A DNA stretch of 36,594 nucleotides, from NCBI GenBank assembly GCA_009801015.1, contig VHZZ01000752.1:142584-179177 (forward strand), given 5' to 3'. This document shows positions 1 to 12,200 of this stretch, one piece after another. The DNA comes from Silene noctiflora (Eukaryota > Streptophyta > Magnoliopsida > Caryophyllales > Caryophyllaceae). Numbering within the stretch: the first letter of the stretch is position 1; every line of letters begins with the position of its first letter. Made by a program: the position numbers and the translations under genes. Below the pieces are notes generated by a model, which worked only from the letters and a program-made list of their open reading frames with translations, had not been told where the DNA came from and ran no database searches.

Positions 1-821
1 TTGGCTAACATGGTTGGTATGGATGTGCGCAGATGTATTGTTTTCTTCCCTAACATGATCATCGTCGTTAAGTAATGTCCTCGTTATGTGGAAAGGGCTC
101 TGTTATATGTGTTGAATAATAGATCTAGAACGTGAGCTTCGGGGACGAATTTCTTTTTAAGAGGGGAAGAGTAATGTCGCGCGGGAAAAGTGAATGTATG
201 CAGTGTTATATCATGTAAGGTTCATGTTTTACTACGTTATGTTTATTTAAATGATAGTAATGCTAGTAATTGTACGATTGTCTGAGTTGTGAGGTATGTG
301 GTTGAGTCGGGGTGTGATAATAGTATGTGTGTATGTGCAGTCCGTGGGTGATTGTTTACGTGGTAATAGATGTTTATGTGGTAATAGAATTGTTAATTTT
401 AGTTGTGATGAATGTTTTCATTTGTGATGAATGTGGAATCGGCCACAAATGTATGACTTGTTGCAACCTTAATTCANATCCTTGTTGAAATGTGTACCGG
501 TGAAAGTCAGGATAGTCGTATTCGGTGAATGTACGTATGATNTGTGGAATCGTTCGACGTTATAACCGGTTGAGGTGTTTTCGGTAGCATGTTTCGTGCG
601 GTGGTCACGTAGGTGACCCTTCAGTAGTGGTATGGTTAGTTGCTATCGCAGAGTTGACGATGGTGAGTGGTGGGATACGTGTGCAGGCGTAGCGGTGTCG
701 GGTTGAGTCAGAATGAGTATGGTTGGAAAGAGTTGTGTGCAGAGGCTTAGGTTACTTACCCGGGAGTCTTTGGGGAGTGAGCTGAACTTCGGGGACGGAG
801 TTCTTTTTAAGGGGGGAAGAC
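1..821 (+). mobile_element. 3' non-coding tail of a Ty3/gypsy-like retrotransposon
   Basis: This stretch has no open frame worth calling and lies directly upstream of a polypurine tract and an LTR, so it reads as the region between pol and the 3' LTR. The segment at 787-820 (CTTCGGGGACGGAG followed by TTCTTTTTAAGG) resembles the post-polymerase junction I associate with plant chromovirus-type Ty3/gypsy elements. A near copy of that segment sits at 137-170, exactly 650 bases earlier. The 5' part of the element lies outside the window, so the lineage cannot be set from protein domains. Two ambiguous bases occur here (477, 542). The alternative is a mosaic of two nested related elements. Confidence 0.6.
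809..820 (+). other. Polypurine tract of the LTR retrotransposon
   Basis: The run AAGGGGGGAAGA sits one base before a TGCAATACCC motif that looks like an LTR start. In LTR retrotransposons the plus-strand primer is a purine run just inside the 3' LTR, so this fixes both the orientation (+) and the left LTR edge. Confidence 0.7.
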
Positions 822-2152
822 TGCAATACCCGCCCTTCTAGGATCTTTGACTAGCGTTGACCGACCGTAGTACTTGTCGAGTCTCGTCTAGTTCCTCGTG
901 GATGGGTGATAGTTGAGTCACTCGATCTAGCTGTGGTCACTCGATCGAGTAACCTAGTTACTCGATCGAGTAGGTGGCACTCGATCGAGTAACTAAGTTA
1001 CTCGATCGAGTAAGTTGCGTCAGCGATAAAAGATATATCGCGGAACCAGAAAGTAAAATCAGTTTTCTTTCATTTCATTCTTTTCCCTAAAATCTAGATG
1101 TCGCCTCGACCGTTTCCCTTGTTCTCACCCTTCCGAGAACCTCAGGGAGGTGCGTTGCCATGGGAGTCGGGAGCAGGAGTCGGAAAGTGATCTTGTCGCC
1201 GGATGCTAGCATAGGTATGTATACAGTCATTGTCATCTTGGTTGTTGTTTGTCTAGTTTTGTGAAGTAATAGGGTTAGATGTCGTTGTGTGTCATAGGAT
1301 GTCGACGATGGCTTGCGCGGTGAGGTTGCGTGCGGAGTCGATGCGGTTTGTTAGATGTAGGTTTTCCCTACTCAGTACTATACGTTGTGTGGTTGCGATG
1401 TTGTCACTGTAATGTGGTATTTGGCTATGGTTGCATTGAATGACGATGTTGACAATGTTATTGTGATGATGATTGTATGCTTTATGTTGATTGATGTGAC
1501 GATGTGTTGGAGTTGGGGTTTGGTGTGTATGATGCGAGATGCGTTCTCGGCTGAGTGGAGTCACTTGCGAGAGTGACTTCACGCCCTTGGTTCGCCCTCC
1601 GTGGAACCCGCCACGGGAGGGGATGTGGACATTAATGGACATGGGTTATCGCTCGGTTTGATGAGCGGGGCTTAGGTGGGAACGGCTGCGGTCGCCCACT
1701 GGCAGGGCTACACACCTTGGGTGTGTAGTCAGTGATTTGACGGTGATGGTATGGTGCGTGGTGAAAGGAGNTGGAGAACTGTGCTGTTTCGTGTACTTAN
1801 TGTTTGTATTCGATGTATGTTGTATGGTACTGACCGTGTGTGGTGTTTTCCTTGTTGTTTCTTGTGCTGTGTCTGCCGTGATCCGTATGGTGAGCAGTTC
1901 GGTTGACAGGTTGTCTTTGGAAGTCTTGCTGGGAGTCGGAGGGACGAGTTGCCACGAGTCACGACGACTTAGTTTTGAGATGATGGTTTATGAGTTGTAT
2001 CTTTTCCATTTTGTCTTGTAATCAGTTGTAAACCATTTAATTGGTCTATTATCGACGTTTGATCATTACTTGCCTCGGGAAACCGAGATGATAATGCCCT
2101 TATCTATTGAGGAAGGTCTTGTTAAGGCTCCTTGGTAGATGGAGGTGTTACA
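822..2152 (+). mobile_element. 3' LTR of a Ty3/gypsy-like retrotransposon
   Basis: The element starts with TGCAATACCC and ends with GGAGGTGTTACA, giving the TG...CA termini of LTRs; the start resembles the TGTAACACCC common in plant Ty3/gypsy LTRs. The length is about 1,331 bases. It is preceded by a polypurine tract. A palindrome array at 939-1011 and an AT-rich ATAAAAGATATA stretch near 1026-1037 suggest the U3 promoter zone. Short open frames inside (for example 1292-1642 on the minus strand, 1737-2021 on the plus strand) have no recognisable domain and two contain ambiguous bases, so they are not called. The right target duplication would begin at 2153 but its partner is outside the window. 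Confidence 0.7.
939..1011. repeat. Array of four ACTCGATCGAGT palindromes in LTR U3
   Basis: Four perfect copies of the 12-base palindrome ACTCGATCGAGT occur at 939-950, 960-971, 979-990 and 1000-1011, with a degenerate fifth (ACTCGATCTAG) at 920-930. Start-to-start spacings are 21, 19 and 21 bases, close to two helical turns. The array ends about 15 bases before the AT-rich putative promoter. The layout resembles a set of binding sites for a dimeric DNA-binding protein, but no binder is known from the sequence. Confidence 0.8.
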
Positions 2153-2577
2153 TTCTCAGCCTTAATCAAGAGAATTAAGCGATTACATGAAAAATGTATT
2201 TTAGTGAACATATTTATTGCTTCTTAATGATATTTTTGTGTATTTTTTTTTTCTAATTGTATATTTTTTAACTACAACCTCTTATTATAAAACATAAAAT
2301 GCATTTTTTTATCTTATAAAAATAAGTTTAGAGGCAAATCTTCAATTCTATAGGACAAATGTGTGCTGATTATGAGCTTTTAAGCTATATAAATCTTCCA
2401 ATCTAAAATAATAGACCCATTTATAAGCCATATTCTAGATAGAAGGTAGTGCCTCATGCGAGAAATTTGGAGTTTTTTATTCTTATCATAATAAGATAAT
2501 GGATTTTAAACAATAAGTTGTAGCTTTATACACCTCAATTCTTCATATTATACCTTTTTTTTTTAATATTACATGGA

Positions 2578-3315
2578 AAATAATCAATGATTTCTTTTTT
2601 GGTACATAAAAGTTTAGGTTTAAGGGTATACCTTATCCAGTTAAAGGCCAAGACATACCACCTTTTTAAAGAATTAAAGGGGTGTTTACAAATCGTCTAT
2701 CAACAGAACTATATATATTTTAACCAATGAGAATTGAAACCTTAATGAATGATTTAAGAGTGGAGAAATTGATTTGATTTTGCTAAAATTGGTTCCGACA
2801 CCAATAATATTGGAGATACATACATTCATACATTATTCCACTTTCAACCTATCTTATCTACAAGACTACAATGGAGTGTCGGGGTAAGAAATGTAGGATG
2901 ATTTTAATATATATTGACTTTGGTACATAAAAATAATCAATTTGATTTTTTTTTTTGGTACATAAAAATTTATGTTCAAGGATAGGTCTTACCTAATTCA
3001 AGGTCAGGGCAGATTACCGACCTTTTTAAGAACTTAAAATGGTGGTTACATATCGCCTACCAACAAGGCTAACGCAATGAGAATCGAACCTCTAAATTCA
3101 TGGTGAGAACTTAGAAGATGGACTCTTTCCCATATAGGCCAACTCTTGGGTATGAAGAAATTGATTTCATTTTGCTAAAACACCAATAATAATAGTCGGG
3201 ATAAATTCATACATAATTCCAATTTCCGCATATCTTATCTACAACAAAGGGAGAATTTTTGTATCTAAAAGTCTAGAAGGGAGTGTCGGGGTAAGAAATG
3301 CAAGATGATGTAATA
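2578..3315. repeat. Diverged tandem duplication of a ~350-base unit
   Basis: Copy A (about 2578-2908) and copy B (about 2932-3315) share order and sequence: each begins near AAATAATCAAT, then GGTACATAAAA, a TTTTTAA block, AATGAGAATYGAA, GAAATTGATTT, TTTTGCTAAAA, CACCAATAATA, and ends with GTGTCGGGGTAAGAAATG. Copy A lacks about 50 bases that copy B keeps between the AATCGAACCT motif and GAAATTGATT. Copy B contains a recognisable SINE. No gene lies here. Confidence 0.8.
2947..3155 (-). mobile_element. tRNA-derived SINE
   Basis: Read on the minus strand, the segment begins near 3153 with a tRNA-like head: a box A-like TTGGCCTATATGGG (about 3129-3145) and a box B-like AGGTTCGATTCTC (about 3079-3091). 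The body runs leftward to an A-rich tail seen on the plus strand as the T run near 2945-2958. This is a typical plant SINE layout. A decayed copy without box A lies in the left unit of the tandem duplication (about 2590-2745). The family was not identified. Confidence 0.6.
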
Positions 3316-4231
3316 AATGCCATGCAGAATCTGTCAACTTACGTACATTTGAATCATTGAATGTACTCCTTAATAAATAGGGTAATGTAAGAACTAAACT
3401 ACTTCCCAAAATGAAATTAAATTAGAAATTTATGACACAATTACGCGTAAATTGATGTCATTAATGCTTGATTTAAGTTTTTTTTTTTTTTTGGTCCCTT
3501 AAATACTTATCATTTTCCTAATAAATAAAGGCTATTTGTAGAAACTACTCCAGTCCCCATCTGCCAGGAACCTACTTCCTTTTAAAACACGTCTTTGACT
3601 TTCTTTACATTTTATTCCTCCAATTCTCCCATTTTGACTGCTTCATTTTTTCTAGATTTCCCCAGGGCACCTACTTTGGTTACTGTAAGCTAAAATTTAG
3701 TTAAAATTTATTATTAAAATATTTTTTAAATTAAACGGTTTCATTATAAAATCGAAATTTTTTTACATAATAATAAAATCTATATTTACAGCTACGACAT
3801 AGTACATACAATCAAGAAACTATGTTCTCAATCAAAAGTTTAAACTGGTGGTTGGAGTTTCAAGATCGGTTTTATACTTTAACACTACTCACTTATACGA
3901 ATGTTCTTTGGGCTTGTAGTATGGATGCAACTGCAGGCCTCCTCATACCTGATGCTAATGTGCTTATGTTCCACTTTAATTCGAACTTGTGATGGCTTAG
4001 TCACACTAACTTTAATATTATATCAAAGTGTCATAGAGCGATATGGAATTTCTATATTGAAGATGGAGTTTTTGCAATATGTTATGAGTGATTAAGATCA
4101 TTTAACAATCTTTAAACCATTTGATTTGATTTTATTTATCAATATTTTAACATTTAATCAAACTTCGTATAACAACTCAAATGCTACAAAGTATGGAGTA
4201 GCTTGAGAATTCATGTTACAGCCCGTCTTGC
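3316..4231. other. Gene-free AT-rich DNA
   Basis: I see no convincing coding exon, RNA gene or complete transposon. A T run lies at about 3479-3492. The small open frame at 3901-4095 has no recognisable domain and no supported splice neighbours. Confidence 0.5.
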
Positions 4232-4347
4232 TTGTGACGATCACAAGCTTGTGACGTCTCACAAGCCTCTTCCCACTTGCCTCTCCCATTTGCAAGTTTG
4301 TCTCACGTCACAAAATTTGTGACGTATTCACACACGTCACAAATGAG
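4232..4347. mobile_element. MITE-like hairpin element with GTGACG motifs
   Basis: The left part contains CTTGTGACGATCACAAGC and TTGTGACGTCTCACAAGC; the right part reads, on the opposite strand, TTTGTGACGTGTGTG and TTTTGTGACGTGAGAC. The two sides pair as an imperfect long inverted repeat around a C/T-rich centre, as in short non-autonomous DNA transposons. Superfamily and exact ends are uncertain. Confidence 0.5.
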
Positions 4348-4550
4348 AATTTGTGTTCATGCTATTACGTTGTCATTGGAGCAAAAACTGTTCATTACCT
4401 TGACCAAAAACTAATTGGCTTGTTCATGCTAAATAATTTAGCTTGGATGAAAAATATGGGACCTACTACTTTAAATGGGAAAGATAAAGAAAGGATTCCA
4501 AAGAAAGTGGAACCCACACATATTAGTTGAGTCACAATTTTTTTCTTCGA

Positions 4551-4705
4551 GATGGACAATATCTGTCTAAAGACGGATAGTGACCTTTTTACAAAATGTA
4601 AATGGCAAGTGAGTGGAAAATAGATACCCACTTGTCCTCTCACTTATAATTTGTGAGAGAATCACTATCCGTCTTCAACTTTAGACGGATAATGACCGTC
4701 TACGA
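4551..4705. mobile_element. MITE with ACGGATAGTG terminal repeats
   Basis: The left arm contains GACAATATCTGTCTAAAG then ACGGATAGTGACC; the reverse complement of the right arm contains GGTCATTATCCGTCTAAAG, then GAAGACGGATAGTGATT. Each arm therefore carries its own inner hairpin. The same ACGGATAGTG signature appears at 5672-5855, so the two are probably related. Confidence 0.6.
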
Positions 4706-4727
4706 TGAGATAGATTGCAGTTAAGTA

Positions 4728-4983
4728 CTTCCTCCATTCAACTGCACTCTATCACTTATTTTTGTACACTATTCACAATTAACCATTCAATTTCAATTTT
4801 CTCTCAATACATATGTGAAAACATATTCATGTGGGATTTTATTTGATTCGTTTTTACTAGTAAATTAAAAATAACTAACTTTTATAATTTTTGCAAATAT
4901 GTAACTAAGGATATTTAGCGCGTAAAACACGTGTTGACAAACGTAAAAAAGTAAAGTGGTAAAATGGATTTGAAAGGAGGAAG
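4728..4983. mobile_element. Stowaway-like MITE
   Basis: Terminal inverted repeats beginning CTTCCTCCATTCAA (left) and, reading the right end inward, CTTCCTCCTTTCAAA are flanked by TA on both sides (4726-4727 and 4984-4985). The 256-base size, CTYCCTCC ends and TA duplication are characteristic of Stowaway elements of the Tc1/mariner class. There is no coding capacity. Confidence 0.75.
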
Positions 4984-4985
4984 TA

Positions 4986-5389
4986 TAGAGGTGAAGTGGC
5001 AACTCCAAACTACTACGAAGTACAATAGAATTTTGGCTTGGCATTATAGTTGCTCTTAAATGCTAGTTTTACTCTCGAACATCAGTTTATCATGAACCAC
5101 ATTTCCATCATATCAAAACTCAATTGGATGCTTGTAAAAATAAGATTACTAGATATTGGGTGGGTGTTTGGCATGAAAGAGAATGAAAAATGCCTATTCT
5201 CCTAGATGATGTTTATTTATTTACATCAAAATTTGATTCCCTTTCCCCAAATAATTGGCATTTGACACGGGTGGTAATTAATCGCCCATTATATTTGGGG
5301 TTGTATCTAGATCTGACAAAACTGATATACCTCTTCTCCTATCATCTGAACAAAGAACCCATATTTGCACATGAATGACTCGACCCATA
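4986..5389. other. Gene-free DNA
   Basis: No exon, RNA gene or clear transposon end is visible. The small open frame at 5190-5378 has no recognisable domain. Confidence 0.4.
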
Positions 5390-5640
5390 CTCGACCTCAC
5401 ACATGAAACTCAATACCCAAGTTTGACATGAAATCGACTTGACCAACCCAATATATCTCAACCCAAATCTTTATTGTTACACATTAATTATCATCCGTAA
5501 CTAAAGAGTAACTTGATAATAGTTGATCTGAACCCGAAATGACCCGACCTAACATTCGAAATCGACCTTACCCAAACGTTCCCGACCTAATCCTTGACCC
5601 GATTAACCCATTTATCAGGTATGCTTGCAACTCGGATTAA
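5390..5640. repeat. Dispersed repeat rich in GACCCGA motifs, copy 1
   Basis: This segment is rich in CGACCC/CCCGAC words and shares the 18-mer AACCCGAAATGACCCGAC (5531-5548), plus a similar downstream block ending in a CAGGTAT motif, with the segment at about 33540-33760. It has no protein-coding sense. It is most likely the decayed remnant of a transposon family. Confidence 0.55.
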
Positions 5641-5671
5641 ACCCCCAACCGAAATGTTTATCACAAATTCT

Positions 5672-5855
5672 CATTGATGATGGGTACTATCTGTCACAAG
5701 CTGAAAACGGATAGTCTCCTCTCACAATATGCAAGTGACACTGACCATGGGGTGTTCCATTTCTCTCCTCCCCTACCCCTCTCACTTGTCTTTATTGTAA
5801 AAGGGACACTATCCGTCTTCAGCTTGTGACGGATAGTGTCCGTCACAAGCAATAC
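5672..5855. mobile_element. MITE with GTCACAAGCTGAA terminal repeats
   Basis: The left arm contains ACTATCTGTCACAAGCTG followed by AAAACGGATAGTCTCC; the reverse complement of the right arm contains ACTATCCGTCACAAGCTG followed by AAGACGGATAGTGTCC. The inverted repeats are about 40 bases long around a C/T-rich core. The size and lack of coding fit a MITE. It shares ACGGATAGTG with the element at 4551-4705. Confidence 0.7.
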
Positions 5856-6185
5856 GCTTTGAATGTTTATTATAGCGTGTTTAGTTCCATCCTAACACCC
5901 TTAAAAAAGCGAAACCAAATTAACCCGATTCAAAATGACCATTCCCATTATGTACCATCTTTTTCCTAAAGCTTGACAATGAAGATATCTTTGCCATGTA
6001 AAAGAAAGACACAAACTTTAGAAGAGATATTCAAGATAACACTCCTAAATTCATAATTGGCATATAATAAGCAGCTCGAGGACAAGTTGAACAAGTCCCC
6101 ACCTTTGAACATTCATACTATCATCAGTCATTAATACAGTATACTATCAGCTACCCACTTTTCACTATCACTTCTCCAATCCTCC

Positions 6186-6190
6186 TATAT
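6186..6190 (+). promoter_or_regulatory. Possible TATA element of the receptor kinase gene
   Basis: CTCCTATATCATTC lies about 100 bases before the start codon at 6288, and the sequence in between is C/T-rich like a plant 5' leader. The site is only a weak TATA match, and the transcription start is not visible from sequence alone. Confidence 0.3.
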
Positions 6191-6287
6191 CATTCACACA
6201 CACTCTTTTTCCTATCCTTTACTATCTTCTTTCTTAATAATAATCTTCAGACTTCTTCAAACCTTTCTACAGTTATTAATAATAGTA

Positions 6288-9200
6288 ATGGCGGCTTCAT
6301 TTTTCACCGTTTTTACTGTTTTTGTTATTTGGGTTTTACTTGCAGAATTTGGGTCTTGTAGTAATGATGATTGTCAGGGTCAGCTTACTGCTGCTCATGA
6401 AGGTAGTTTTCTACGTTGCTTTTTGAAATTATGAAATGGGTTTGTGTCTATTTGTTTGTTTTCGTAGCGGAACTAGGATTTGAAGTTAGGGCCGGAAAAT
6501 TTCAGAGGAGGTGAAGTAGTATGACAATTAAGATTTTGCCTCCGTCCCAATTATTTGTTTACCTCGTATTAAAATACCCACTTTGTGCAATAAAGTAGTA
6601 CTTGTACCTGTATGAGACTGAGGGAGTACGTGGTTTTGTTTTTCCTTAAATTTCAAAATTTACATTGCTCGAAAGGCACAACTTTAGCGCCTAGTTCTGT
6701 CACAGAATATACTCCCGTACTAATTATTTGTTTGCCTTTAATAAAAACGTAAATAAATGATCGGAGACGGAGGGAGCAGTTTTTATCATGTATGGGGGGT
6801 TTGTATCTATTTATTGGTTTTGGTATAGCATATTTCGTGGCGGAACCAGAATATGTAGTTAAGGAGGCGAACAAGTAATGCAATAATTTAATTTTTTTTT
6901 TATGAATATATCAAAATTTTGATTGTTAAGACCTAAGAGGGTGACCGTTTCTGATGACCCCGTAGTTCCGCCACTGTGTATAGTTTAATCATTTGTCAGT
7001 AATTGTCAATTTTTGATTATGAGCCTGTTAATGTTAATACTTCAATTTGGAGTTGAAGTTTGTTTATTTTAGTATGTGGTAGGTAGAATATGAGCTAATG
7101 AAGGTCAACTGTTTGATGAAATGTCTAAATGAAAATGTTGTGTATGTTTTGTATGTTGGTTGTCTATTAATATTAGCGTGTTTTGTTGAGTGTAAGGTAT
7201 GGCCACAACTTAGTAACTTACTCATTTAGTAGTTTCAACCATAATGGTGTTGTATGTAATATGTATGAATCTTGTTAAATCTTAGACCTGAATATCTCGT
7301 GATTATATTGGTGGTTGTTGTTGTGGCTCTCATAAGAGAAGTTTAATCAATTTTTGACGAATATTTCAAAATTTGTGAGATGAGCAACTGAAGTTTGTGT
7401 AGTCGGAATGTGTGACCATGAAGATCGCTTACATCTAGAGTTCTAGACCTTCCTAGACCCCGCTTGAGTATTGCGATGTCAAAACTGCGGCTGTTACATT
7501 TGCTTTTGATTGGGATGATAAACCTCGTGACTGTTAAATATTCAGCTTAATTCATAGTTTGATCATATATGTCACAACTCAGAAGTTGGTGTGATGCAAA
7601 TGTGTTGATCTAAACGTGAAGAAAAATTTGCTTTTCTTCTGACTTGTAGTCTTAAACATGAATACTTATTCGTCTTATTGTTTATGCAGTGGAAGCTCTT
7701 CGGGAAATAGCCAAGGAGCTGAGGAAAAATGATTGGAACTTCAAAGAAGATCCATGCTTTAATAAAACAACTTACAATAGTTGGTTTACCGGAAGTGACC
7801 CAGCTAACATAGATTATGTTAATCAAGTGAGCTGTGGTTGCATTAAAGGCAGTTGGCACTTGTTAAATATGTAAGTTGCTTGTAGCCTTGTATCCTATAT
7901 GGGTCATACTCAGATGATTTATCAGGCTGTATATTGTACATACAAAATACAACTGTATGGTGGTCGACTGGTAATGAATTATCTATTCAAAGGTTTTTTG
8001 GTCAAACGAGGGGCTCACTTCAGAGAATAAACAAACATAGGAGTACCATGTAGAATATCCCTTTTATTTTATAGGTATAGGTGTAATTGTTTGATGGTTT
8101 TACATGTACGATTGATCTGCAATAGACTAACTCCTAATATAAATGTCAACGGGAGTAGTTTGTTTCATTAAATATTACAAGTAATTGTTGTTATATACAC
8201 TCTATCGTGATGTAAAATGTTTATTGCTAAAATGGAGACTGATCAACACAATACTTATTTTAGATCTCTCACATAATGATTTAAGTCCAACATTATCCAA
8301 AGACTACTTTGTATACAAATAAATAAAGTCGATTAGTAATCCTTTATAAATCTTATTTCATTGAAATTTCTCTACCATTTTTCAAATCATCAAGCCTATT
8401 GACTTAGTAATTATTGTAATTATTTTACAATAGCTATTAACGAAGTATCATGAATATTGGTATAGGTAGAACTTAGTAATAAAAATAACTAAAGTCCATT
8501 AATCCTCTATAAATCTTGTTTCATTTATATTTTTCTTACTATTTTGTATATATATTATCAGGCCATGTCAGTTTAATAGTGTGGTCAGTTTTAAAGTCAA
8601 TGGATTTAAGGCGAAGATATTTTCAGTTTGACAGCATGTATGAATCAAGCCTTTTTTTTTTGTCAAGGATTATTGATTTCCAGTCATTTGGGGTTGGTTT
8701 CACATCCATAATTCAAAACCTCGCCAAGTTGTATCGTATCGGCCGTGCTGTATTGGATTTTTCACTCTACCGATACGAGATATCGGCCGAGAAATATCGA
8801 CCGATTGAGGACTGATTATATCGCTACCGCAAGTCCGCAACAACGACTGATACCGAGATTTTGGACCATGTTTACATCTGCCTGGGCATTTTTCGAGTCA
8901 CTCGGTTTTAAACCAGATTAACCTGAGTAGTTTTAGTAGGAACCGACAAATTTACGCAATATATTTGTGACCCCCCTCGATTTTTTCGAGAGATGGCACT
9001 GATTGTTGATATATAAATATAGCACTTTATTTAGCAGGTATATAGTGTTGAAACTCTTAATGATTGAATCATAGCTGGTCACTGTGCATGTTCATACCTT
9101 CCATTTCTATGTGTCAGTTAGCTTAGCTTTTCTTTTGATGAAATTGTAGTTTTCTTTAATACAGAGTATCAAATATGATACCTTTGCTTAGTGTAAGTGT

Positions 9201-12200
9201 GTAACCGACTTTTATAGTTAGTTTACTCGTACTGATTTCTTTATTTTACTCATATATTGCTTCTTCTTGTAAGCAGATCCGTCAAAGGTCAAAATCTTGA
9301 TGGTGTTCTTCCAAAATCTCTGGCAAAGTTGACCTACCTCACTACAATGTAAGCACAATTGTTTTCTAGTTTCTAGTGATGCAAAAGAGTTGCTGTTATC
9401 GGAGAAGTAAGACTAGTACCAGTCATGCAGTCGCACTACACTCGTGACTAACCAGTAACCATTCTTCATTTTTGTTAGTGACCTGGCAAGAAATCTTCTA
9501 AGTGGAACGATACCAGAAGAATGGGCTACCATGAAGTTGGAATATTTGTATGCAATATCAATTAATTGGTCCATTTATTGATTTATTCAACTGTGTTTGA
9601 CTTATTATTGATATGGTATACCACTGGACGCACTGGTACAGGTCTGTTATGATCAATCGATTATCTGGTCACATTCCACAATATCTTGGGAACATCAGTA
9701 GTCTCGGATATTTGTATGTCTCCTCACTCACGTAATAGTTTACAGTCATGCTTTCACATGTTTCTTACTTATCTTCAAATTTGTTGCTCAGTCTGTTTTT
9801 GTACTTGCACATCCTACACATGAATATTTCAGGAGCATTGAGAGCAATTCTTTCTCTGGAACTGTTCCTGCAGAGCTGGGGAAGCTGGTTGGACTACAGA
9901 ATTTGTATGCCACTGTGCTTTCATTCTTTTTATAACAATAATAGTAGTAGTATAGTAATAATAATAATAGTAATAATAGTAGCAATGATCTCAACAATGG
10001 AGTATTAATATAACTGTCAATTATTATCCTTTGACTCTTGGATGTGGCCTTTTGACGCTTGCTTCTTGTTTTGATAGAACTCTCAGTGATAACAACCTTA
10101 GCGGACAATTGCCAATCCAGTTAAAGAAACTTGCCAATCTAACTGAGCTGTGAGTACTGCTTGAAAGCTTCATTTAGACCCAGTTTTAACACCCATTTTA
10201 AACGTATTTTCACTTCCAGCTGTTTCAATCCAATTAACGTTTTTTTCCGATCTTTTGTTTTACCTTTTCGTGGTCCACAATCAGGAAGTTAAGCAGTAAT
10301 AACTTTAATGGGACAATACCCAATTATTTCAAATGTTGGAAAAACCTAAAAAAGCTGTAAGTCTTTCCTTTCTACACATGAAAACTAATTTTTTTTTTAT
10401 GCTGTCTCTTAATATATCTGAATTTTGCCATGGCAGAGAGATTCAAGGTAGTGGCTTTGAAGGACCAATACCATCTAGTATTTCCCTTTTGGTCCACTTA
10501 ATAGAACTGTAAGTGACTATGTACTTTGCATGTTTAAAATTTTGGGATGTGGGATCTCCTGTATCAAGTTGACGCTATCTTAGCATGGCTTATGCAGAAG
10601 GATCAGTGATCTGAATGGAGAAGGTTCCCTGTTTCCATCACTAGAAAATCTGACAGCATTAACACGCTTGTAAGTTACATAATCTTATGGAAAGCTTTTA
10701 GCAGAACCTGTATAGCTGGTGTCTTTACCATTGTATTTAGGAATCACTTTTCTCACATCTTTTTACTGATAATACCTCTTTTTACCGTGTTCATTTCCAG
10801 GATGTTAAGGAGCTGTAAACTGTATGGTCATATTCCAAATTATTTATATGTCATGACAAAATTGAAAGTTCTGTATGTCCCTTCCGTCTTCTCAGCTCCC
10901 TCTTCTATCTTGTAAAATATCTTGATGTCTGCATTTGTTAGTGGCATGCGACTGAAAAATATCCTAGTCTCCCTGGTTTAAAGCATTAGCAGTTGTGGAT
11001 GCTGCCTATTTTGCACTGGGGAAAGGTTGGATATGTTGGTCTCCCTACCTCACTTGGGACAGGAGCCTTTTGAAAGGCACCGGGGCAATTACTAATGATG
11101 ATAATGATATTATATAAGTGATATTTGACTAGAAGTGATTTTAAATGGAACTTTTCGTTTTATTTCTCTATGGCGTGCCGCAATTTTATCTAACATGAAA
11201 GAGAAAAGGAAAGCTGTTTTCATAGGAAGTACTCCCTCCAATCCATTCCAAATTACCCATTAACTTTTGCAATTCAAACTTGTAAAATATTGACCGTGAT
11301 AATATTTAGTCAAATAAAAAAAAGTTGCCTAAATATTCTTAAACTATTTACATTTGTTATAATTTATAAAAAAGGTTTCGGAAGATTATAATTTCTACAT
11401 ATAAAATTATAGTATATAAATGGAGACAAACATGGTCGAAGTATCGTCTCTTAGACAGTGAAAAGTCAATGGATTGGAGGGAGTAAGTGAGTAAATCGTA
11501 CGAAGTATTTTATTTGGCTGTGTGTTGAAGAATTACCTTTTATTAACTTCTGATGAGATCTAGTCTTGCCATTTTGTAGGGATCTCAGCTTTAACAGTTT
11601 GAGTGGCTTCATTCCAGATAAGCTTCAATATTTGTCAAAGATGCAATATATGTGAGTGAAAGCTGTGTTTTAATGTGTATATAAGATGATTTGGGCTGTA
11701 TTTTAACGTATTATAAATTTGAAAGGAAAATGTTCATGTTTTTCTGCCTTCCTGACTTCCTGTGTCGCCCTAATCAATTAAGAAGGGTCGTTAAGTGATG
11801 GTGGGCTTAATGAAGGGCAAGGGCGTAGGATAAAATCCGTGTTGAAGGAGCTAATAAAAGACGCTTTTTATCAATGTATTTACGTACAAGACATCATACT
11901 CCCTTTGCTATTGAAAGATTTGTCGCTCTTAAGAGACCATATCATGTAAGTTTCCCTGATTTGTCCACCTATATAAACAAGGGAGATAGCTTAGCATCTA
12001 AGAACACCGTATTTCATTTTCTTCGACTGGCAACTGAAACTACCAGAAGTCCAAGTGTACCAGAGGATGCGGGTCTGATTTCTGCTACTCTAGTACGTAG
12101 TATATAATTAGAAACGAAGTTGACCTATGTATCTCAATGTCCACTCTCAAATTTCACAGATTTATTTAGGTTTTGCTATATATGATTTCACATGTTAGTA

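Noticed and set aside
939-1011. CRISPR-like regular array
   Set aside because: The repeats are 12-base palindromes with 7-9-base gaps inside a plant LTR; unit and spacer lengths do not fit a CRISPR array and the DNA is eukaryotic.
1292-2021. Short open frames within the left LTR
   Set aside because: Overlapping frames on both strands, low-complexity composition, ambiguous bases in two of them, and no recognisable domain; they lie inside an LTR.
9788-10108. Minus-strand open frame with leucine and tyrosine runs
   Set aside because: The runs are a translated microsatellite, and the frame overlaps kinase exons 6 and 7 on the other strand.
11874-12107. Separate gene inside kinase intron 12
   Set aside because: The 77-codon frame lacks recognisable motifs and lies between two well-supported kinase exons.
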